A DNA stretch of 64,000 bases from positions 67,980,260 to 68,044,259 of the forward strand of contig CM031620.1 in the NCBI GenBank assembly GCA_018398815.1. Reading direction: 5' to 3'. Below, in pieces: positions 40,001-49,000 of this stretch. Position numbers and translations under genes: made by a program. The notes beneath the pieces are model-generated. The model was not told the DNA's origin. It was given only the letters and a program-made list of their open reading frames with translations, and did no database searches. Numbering within the stretch: the first letter of the stretch is position 1; each line of letters opens with the position of its first letter. This stretch comes from Conus ventricosus (taxonomy: Eukaryota; Mollusca; Gastropoda; Neogastropoda; Conidae).

Positions 40001-43000
40001 ACTCATCAGTGTGTTCGCCCCCACCATGACCTACACCCAAGAACAGAAGGAACTGTTCTACCAGAGCCTCTCAAGCTTGCTACGCAGTATCTCAAAGGAT
40101 GACAAGCTTTTACTTCTTGGGGACTTCAACGCTCGTGTGGGCAGGGACTCCCAGTCTTGGCCGAATATCATCGGACCGCATGGAGTGGGACAGGAAACCT
40201 CAAATGGCCAGCTGCTTCTTACATTCTGCGCCGAGTTTGTTTTGACCATCACCAACACACTGTTCCAGCTGCCGGACATCCACAAGGCCACCTGGATGCA
40301 CCCTCGCTCCAGACACTGGCACTTGATCGACTATGTGATCACTAGGCGGCGTGACATCCAGGATGTCCACATCACAAGAGCAATGAGGAGCGGACTGCTG
40401 GACTGACCACCTGCTGCTGAGGTGCAAGCTCTCCTTCTCCATCGCTAGCACCCACAGACGCCAGAAAGCCGACATCAAGAAGAAACTGGAAGTCCAGAAA
40501 CTGAATGATCCAGCTACAAGGGAAACCATGACCAACCTTGCGAACCAGCTCAATAGTTTACCAGATGAAGCTGACTTAGAAAAGGCCTGGGTAAACTTAA
40601 GAAATGCAGTCTACGACTCTGCCAGGCTGTCTCTTGGGCACGCACAGAAGAAACACCAGGACTGGTTCGACAGCAATGACACGGAGATCGGCAGACTGCT
40701 ACAGCAGAAGCACGAAGCCCACACAAGCTGGCTCAACGACAAGGGATCAACAGCCAAGAATGATCGTCTCAAGCATCTCAGAGGCAAGGTCCAGGCTGAG
40801 CTGAGACAGATGGAGGACAACTGGTGGAAAAAGAAGGCTGCAGAGCTACAACAGCAGGCTGATGAGCACACCTCCAAGTTCTTTGCAGGCCTGAAGACTG
40901 TGTACAGGGTTCCTACAGACTCCCAAGAACAAAATTCAAGGAGTTTTCAAGGAGTGTATATTTTATTTCAAGGCTACAATACTTGCGTAAAAATTGAAAA
41001 AAGAAATGGCAGTTTGATTTTTCTGCATTCAGGTTGATGGAAAAAATTATTTAAAAACAAATGTTTACAAACATTGTTGCAATTTTGGATTGTTGTTGGC
41101 TATTTAACCAAGGGAGATAATTTGTAACGCAATCAAAATTGAAGTTACAAATTATCTCCCTTGGTTAAATAGCGGACAACAATCCAGGATCACGACGATC
41201 TTTGTAAAAATTTCTTTTTAGATAATTTTTCATTAACCTGAACGCAGAAAAATCAAACTGCCATTTCTTTTTGCCACATCAAAGATTTCTGGAGCCAATG
41301 CCTTGATTTTCAAAGGTTTTCAAGGAGGTTTGGTCAACAGAACCACATTTTATTGATTTTCAAAGGTTTTCAAGGTCTTGAAATCTGCCGTCAGAATTCA
41401 AGCAGTTTCAAGGAGTTTCAAGGAGCGTACGAACCCTGTGTGTATGGCCCCTCCTCCAACGCCATGGCGCCTGTACGGACAGCTGATGGCACCCTGCTTA
41501 CTGAGAAGAGTGATATTGTGCAGCGGAGGTGTGACCACTTCAGCCAGCTTCTGAATAGACCATCTCAGATCGATCAGCAAGTGATCCGGGACATGCCCCA
41601 ACATCCAGTTTTGACATCGCTTGACGACCCACCGAATAAGGAGGAAATCCAGAAGGCAATCAAGCAGCTCCAAATTGGAAAGGCACCGGGCCCTGGCGGC
41701 ATTCCCCCCGAGATCTTCAAGGTTGGTGGAGAGGCCATGGTCGACAAGCTAACTGAGCTGATGCAGCAGTTCTGGGGTGAGGGAACAGTACCACAAGACT
41801 TTAAGGATACCAACATCATCCACCTGTACAAGAACAAGGGCGACAGAGCATCGTGCGACAACCACAGAGGCATCTCCTATTGAGCATTGCAGGAAAGATT
41901 ATGGCCCGGGTCATCCTGAATCGCATCATACACCATTTGCTGAACGATGCCGTCTCCTAGAGCCAGTGTGGCTTCAGGAGCAACAGGGGGACAATCGACA
42001 TGATCTTTGCTGGTCGCCAGCTGCAAGAGAAGTGCCGGGAACAGAATCAGAATCTCTACATACTCTTTGTGGACCTGACAAAGGCTTTCAATACCATCAG
42101 TCGTGAGGGTCTGTGGGCTATACTGTCCAAAACTGGCTGCCCACCAAAGTTTGTCAAGATTATACGATCCTTCCATGATGGCATGATGGCTCGTGTAGAG
42201 GAAAACGGCACTGTGTCTGACCCCTTCCCCGTGTCCAACGGAGTGAAGCAAGGATGTGTCCTAGCACCAACCCTGTTCAGCCTCATGTTCGCCACAATGC
42301 TGTTCTCTGCTATCTCTAGTACCAACACAGGGATCACTGTCCCTACAGATGTGATGGCCGCTTCTTCGACTTAAGGCGCTTGAAGGCCAGAACAAAAGTT
42401 CTTGAGGCCCTTGTGAGAGAACTCCTGTTTGCCGATGACAGTGCACTCGCAGCACTCAACGAACCAGACCTGCAAGAGCTTGCCAGTTGCCTGTCTGCAG
42501 CAGCAGAGGCCTTTGGCTTGACGATCAGCCTGCGGAAGACAGAAGTGATGCTCCAGCCAGCACCCGACCTCTCTCCTCCAGAACCAAACATCGTGATCGA
42601 GGACACACCCCTGAACAATGCTGACAGCTTCACCTACTTGGGGAGCTGCTTGTCTTCATCATGTGGCTTGGATAAAGAAGTGTCGGACAGACTGGCAAAA
42701 GCAGGAGCTTCCTTCGGCAGACTTTGGAACAGAGTGTGGGGAGAGCGTGGCATCACTCTAAGCACCAAGCTGGCAGTCTACAGAGCAGTTGTCACCTCGC
42801 TTCTCTACTGCTGTGAGACCTGGACACTGTACAGGAAACAACTGAAGACTCTGGATCAGTTCCACCCCTGCTGCCTGCGTAAGATCATGGGCATCTCCCG
42901 GGAGGACAGGATTACCACCACAAAAGTGCTTCGCAGAACAAAGATGCCTGGTATCAAGGCACTGATCATGGAAGTGCAGTTGAGGTGGGTTGGGCATGTG

Positions 43001-46000
43001 GTACGAATGGACAACACGCGACTTCCAAAACTGGTCTTCTTCTCTGAGCTGGCAGCTGGAAAAAGGAACACTGGGCGGCCACTCAAATGCTTCAAGGACT
43101 GCCTGAAAGTATCACTGGCAGCCCGTGGCATCCTGCTTCATGGCTGGGAAACACTTGCCACAGACTGCAGTGCCTGGCGACTTGCTGTCGCTTCAGTTCC
43201 TTGTTTAGACTTCATCAAACAATAGCAGGTAGTCTGATTTTTCTTGTGTCGTTTTTTTCAACAATGAAAGTGAGATGCAATGCCAAAAGTCACCAAATAC
43301 CTTGATTTTCCCTCATCACACTGAAATCCTTTGGCGACTTGACTATCTGGAAACATTGTTTGAAAAGGCTGAGAATTCTGTTCACAAGAGCTGAAGCTTG
43401 GTGCACGTTTACAGTGTGCAGTGTCCAAAGAATATCAGATTTCAGCACATCTGTCTTTGAGCAAAATGAGTCCATTGTGGCTGAAGAGCTGGCACTAGAT
43501 TCATGCATGGACACGTCAGGATCAGGATTTAATGGCGACACAACATTAGCGTTCGACGCTGCTGCTGCTGTCTTGTTTGTAAGAAAGTGCGAGATGGGTA
43601 TCGCTGCTGAAAATTTGCTCGCCGCCAGTAGAGCCATGTGCTTTTTTTCCTTTGCTGGGCTAGTCAGGGCACTCTTGCCCATTGCTCACACATCAAAACT
43701 TTTTTTGCAGATTGTGCAGTAGCAGGCATATTTTTTTGCTTTGTCTTCTCTTGCCCAGTCAGAATACTCAGGTTTATCCAACCACAGACAGTTGAAAGCA
43801 CATTCCCCCCCCAGTATTTTCAAGCTCTGTTCATGAACTAGCAATCACAATGAACTGAACACGCCGGAAGCCCAAGACCTTTGCTCATGCGTAGAATTCA
43901 GAAACTGCGGAAGTTACAAATTATCTCCCTTTGGTTCACTAGCAGACGACAATGCGGGATTGCGACAAAGTAAAAATTTTGAAAATAATTTTTCATCAAC
44001 TTGAACGCAGAAAAATCAAACTGATATTTTTTTCTTGGCCACATGAAAAATTTTTTTTGGGAGACGATGGCTTGATTTTCAAAGGTTTTGGAGGTTTGGT
44101 CAACATAACCACATTTTATTGATTTTCAAGGGGTTTCAAGGCTTTGAAATTGGCTTTCAGAAATCTAGGACAAACCTGCCTTCTCCCCGTCCTTTTCATG
44201 AGGAGATGAAAGGTAAGGGTCCCACCCTCTCCCCGTCCTTTCCATGAGGATGATGAAAGGTATGGATCCCCCTCTCCCTGTCCTTTCCATCAGGATGATG
44301 AAAGGTATGGATCCCCCTCTCCCTGTCCTTTCCGTGAGGATGATGAATGGTAAGGATCCCCCTCTCCCATCCTTTCTATGAAGATGATGAATGGTAAGGA
44401 TCCCCCCTCTCCCGGTCCTTTCTATGAAGATGATGAAAGGTAAGGAACCCCCTCTCCCGGTCCTTTCTATGAAGATGATGAATGGTAAGGATCCCCCCTC
44501 TCCCCATCCTTTCCATGAGGATGATGAAAGGTAAGGATCCCCCTCTCCCCGTCCTTTCTATGAAGATGATGAATGGTAAGGATCCCCCCTCTCCCCGTCC
44601 TTTCTATGAAGATGAATGGTAAGGATCCCCCCTCTCCCCGTCCTTTCTATGAAGATGATGAATGGTAACCTTTACGCGACGCGCCGTGCGATAGTGACGG
44701 CAACTCTGTCAACCCGTTCACGACGAGCCGTGCCCTGGTGACGGCAGCACTGCTGTACTGCTCAGACGTGCTGTGCCTCCGTGACGGCACAACTAAAAAA
44801 AATTCCCATGTTCTCTCATCTACCGTCTAGGGGATGCAGCTGCCATAAATATTTAGAACAGGGTTTCTAGCCACTGGAAGGGTAAGTTTACATGCACTAG
44901 CGATGACCTTTGGGACCCCAGAGAAGTCCGAACAAAGAGACCCGTCTGGCACTGGAAAGCACGTGTGGAATTTCCTGCTTCACCAATATATCGGGCAGAA
45001 GGAAAATGACACGTGGTTTTAGAGCTGGTTCAGCAAAGTAGTTCAGAAAATGAGGGGGGTAAAGGTGTACAAGTTTATCGAAAAGAATCTGAGCTTGATT
45101 TTTATTTGCTCTGTGTATTTAATAGTTTTATAAGTCTTATCATCTGAAGCCGAAACAAGTGAAATGTGTGTGTACTGTGTGCAATGATTTAATTGCCTTA
45201 AAAAAGAAAGAAAAAAGAAAAAAGAATTCACTTGGATTACACTTATTGAATACCTCAGGCTTTCTCTGCATCTGTTCAAAGTAAGAGCAAAGTTTTATGC
45301 CCCTTTCTTCCTCATTTGCTGTTGTCATACTAACCAAACAAAGGTAAACAAGATTGTGTTCTCCTACGTTTTACTTATGTTGTTTCTGTAACAGTAGCGT
45401 TGCTATTTTACTCAAAATGTATTTTAATTCTACGCTCATTACAAAGTTCGCGCTTTACCCTTTCCGTTGATATATAACAATTGCTTGTTAGGTTTATTAT
45501 TAGCAGACGTAAAATAAAATTAAAAAAGTGCGAAAATCGCGCGTCTGCAACGGTTGTAAGCACGTGCGGAGCACGCGCATGCAGGGAAGTGACGTTGCTC
45601 TGCCGTGCCCGTCGTGAAAGTAGTAAGGATCCCCCCTCTCCCATCCTTTCTATGAAGATGATGAATGGTAAGGATCCCCCCTCTCCCGGTCCTTTCTATG
45701 AAGATGATGAAAGGTAAGGATCCCCCCTCTCCCGGTCCTTTCTATGAAGATGATGAATGGTAAGGATCCCCCCTCTCCCGGTCCTTTCTATGAAGATGAT
45801 GAATGGTAAGGATCCCCCCTCTCCCGTCCTTTCTATGAAGATGATGAAAGGTAAGGATCCCCCTCTCCCCGTCCTTTCTATGAAGATGATGAAAGGTAAG
45901 GATCCCCCCTCTCCCGGTCCTTTCTATGAAGATGATGAATGGTAAGGATCCCCCCTCTCCCCGTCCTTTCTATGAAGATGATGAAAGGTAAGGATCCCTC

Positions 46001-49000
46001 TCTCCCGGTCCTTTCTATGAAGATGATGAATGGTAAGGATCCCCCCTCTCCAGGTCCTTTCTATGAAGATGATGAATGGTAAGGATCCCCCCTCTCCAGG
46101 TCCTTTCTATGAAGATGATGAAAGGTAAGGATCCCCCTCTCCCAGTCCTTTCTATGAAGATGATGAAAGGTAAGGATCCCCCTCTCCCCGTCCTTTCTAT
46201 GAAGATGATGAAAGGTAAGGATCCCCCCTCTCCCGGTCCTTTCTATGAAGAAGATGAAAGGTAAGGATCCCCCCTCTCCCCGTCCTTTCTAAGAAGATGA
46301 TGAAAGGTAAGGATCCCCCCTCTCCCGGTCCTTTCTATGAAGATGATGAAAGGTAAGGATCCCCCCTCTCCCCATCCTTTCCATGAGGATGATGAATGGT
46401 AAGGATCCCCCCTCTCCCCGTCCTTTCCATGAGGATGATGAAAGGTAAGGATCCCCCCTCTCCCCATCCTTTCCATGAGGATGATGAATGGTAAGGATCC
46501 CCCCTCTTCCCGTCCTTTCCATGAGGATGATGAAAGGTAAGGATCCCCCCTCTCCCCGTCCTTTCTATGAAGATGATTAATGGTAAGGATCCCCCCTCTC
46601 CCCGTCCTTTCCATGTGGATGATGAAAGGTAAGGAACCCCCCTCTCCCCGTCCTTTCCATGATGATGAAAGGTAAGGATCCCCCCTCTCCCCGTCCTTTC
46701 CATGAGGATGATGAAAGATAAGTATCCCCCCTCTCCCCGTCCTTTCCACAAGGATGATGAAAGGTAAGGATCCCCCCTCTCCCCGTTCTTTCCATGAGGA
46801 TGATGAAAGGTAAGGATTCCCCTTGCTCCGTCCTTTGAGGATGATGAAAGGTAAGGATCAGCCCCTCTCCCCATCCTTTCCATGAGGATGATGAAAGGTA
46901 TGGATCCCCTCTCCCTGTCCTTTCCATGAGGATGATGAAAGGTAAGGATCCCTCCCCTCTCCCCATCCTTTCCATGAGGATGATGAAAGGTATGGATCCC
47001 CCTTTCCGGTCCTTTCCATGAAGATGATGAAAGGTATTTGTTAAGGATCCCCCCCTTTCCGGTCCTTTCCATGAAGATGATGAAAGGTAAGGATCCCCCC
47101 CCCCCCCCCCCTTTCCGGTCCTTTCCATGAGGATGATGAAAGGTAAGGATCCCCCCCCACCCCCTTTCCATGAGGATGATGAAAGGTAAGGATCCCCCCT
47201 TTTCGGTGATTTCCATGAGGTTGATAAAAGGTAAGGATCCCCCCCCCCCCCCCCCCTTTCTGGTCCTTTCCATGAGGATGATGAAAGGTAAGGATCCCCC
47301 CCTTTCCATGAGGATGATGAAAGGTAAGGATACCCCCCCACCCCACCCCTTTCCATGAGGATGCCTTCACCTGCTCCTCCACCGTTTTCTGGCACTGCTC
47401 GGACAGGTCCATGACGTAGATGATGATGGCGCGCAGGTGGGTCAGGGCTGTGATGGCCTGCATCTCTATCGTGTTCATCTCCTCCATCGGGTGGTCCAGG
47501 ATGCCAGGTGTGTCCACCACCTGTACACACACCCATGTATTTTACATAACCCCTGAAAGACGTCACTGCTGAGTGAACAGCGTATCACTTCTCAGTGACA
47601 AAGAACTGTGTTATGGATTCTGATAACACATAGCAAGTGAAAGAGTCCAACAGCAGCAGAAGGGGAAAAAAAAAATAGAGAAAAAGAATAACGATTCAAA
47701 AGGCTGGACTGCCTCACTTAACTGAAATATGTGATAAAATGATCCAATATTGTAATGTAATGTAATGTAAAAGGATATTTATAGAGCGCTTACCTCGCAA
47801 GAGCCCAAAGCGCATATTACAGAAAAACATGACAAAATCCTCATTCTAATTCAAAACCACACACACACACACACACACATGTGCATGCATGAGCGCGCAC
47901 AACATACACCACACAGACACACACACCCACGCCGAAAAACTCACACATGCGGACAGACACACAAGCGTGTTCAACACCAGCAAACACGTGCACAGTGGCA
48001 AGAGGATATCATTAATCAGTCCGAAGGAAAAGGTGTGTCTTTAGGGAGGTTTTGAAAGTCTCTAAAGAGTACGTGTTACGCAGAGAAGAAGGGAGACTAT
48101 TCCACAGAGCAGGTGCCCGGTAAAAGAAAGATCGCTGGCCTGAAGTTTTCAGGCGAGAGGAGGGAAGCCGAAGCAGATGAGAATCTGTGGATGAGAGTAA
48201 GCTGCAAGACGGAACATAGAGATGGTGAAGGTCAGAGAGGTAGGAGGGAGCCAGATTATTCAGTGATTGTGAAAACCAGGAGGAGAACTTTAAGTCAATG
48301 CAAGACTGAATTGGGAGCCAGTGTAAGGATGACAGAATTGGTGATATGTGATCAGATCTAGAAGAGCAGGAGATCAGACGGGTGGCATTGTTCTAAACTT
48401 TTTGAAGTTTAGAGATGAGCGTTAAGGGACAACCAGCAAGGAGGGAGTTACAATAGTCAAGCCGAGACAGAACAAAAGCACAGATTAGAGTCTTCAGGGC
48501 ATTTTGAGTGAGGAAGCGGCAAACTGAGCTGATTCTACAAAGTTCAAGGTAGCAGGTAGTAATGTTCTATGATGACCCTGACAAACAAGTTTACGGACAA
48601 ACGGATGAAACATTTCCTTTTCTTTCTTATCCTTCAACATTAATCCCCTAAAATTTTGCGCGGCATATGTCATGGATATCCAAGGAACCATGTGTTTCAT
48701 CAAAGAATGATGCCTTGCCGCACACTGCCGTTCTCCAGGGATCCAGTTTTGTTTTCCTGAAGGAATGAAGCTTTGCTATGCCTTTGTTTCTTGTTTCCTA
48801 TTTTTTTGACAATAACTTCTTTTTTGGTACAGACATGGGCCATGCTTTATTCACAAAGTTATAAAATTCTGTGAAAATAGCTTAAAACACCGACTCAGTT
48901 ACCACAAGAAAACTTTGACTCTGGGTTATTTACTGCCCATGACCTTCGGTGAAGGTTAACCAGTCCGAAATCTTGAGCTCTAATTCCTTTGACCTTCATT

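Larger units (their letters stand above)
39050..43224 (+). mobile_element. RTE-like LINE with endonuclease and reverse transcriptase
   Basis: A non-LTR retrotransposon oriented opposite to NOG1. GAWNIQTL near 39675 starts the AP-endonuclease. A 534-bp hAT-like MITE (40905-41438) splits the coding region. After it come the reverse transcriptase and a C-terminal region with YCCETWTL and RWVGHVVRM. Several frameshifts and a stop make it inactive. The 5' border near 39050 is approximate. Confidence 0.9.

Noticed and set aside
46243..47566. Very long minus-strand open frames rich in [13 protein letters not shown]
   Set aside because: They are read-through of the 46-bp array; only 47371-47520 within them is real NOG1 coding sequence.
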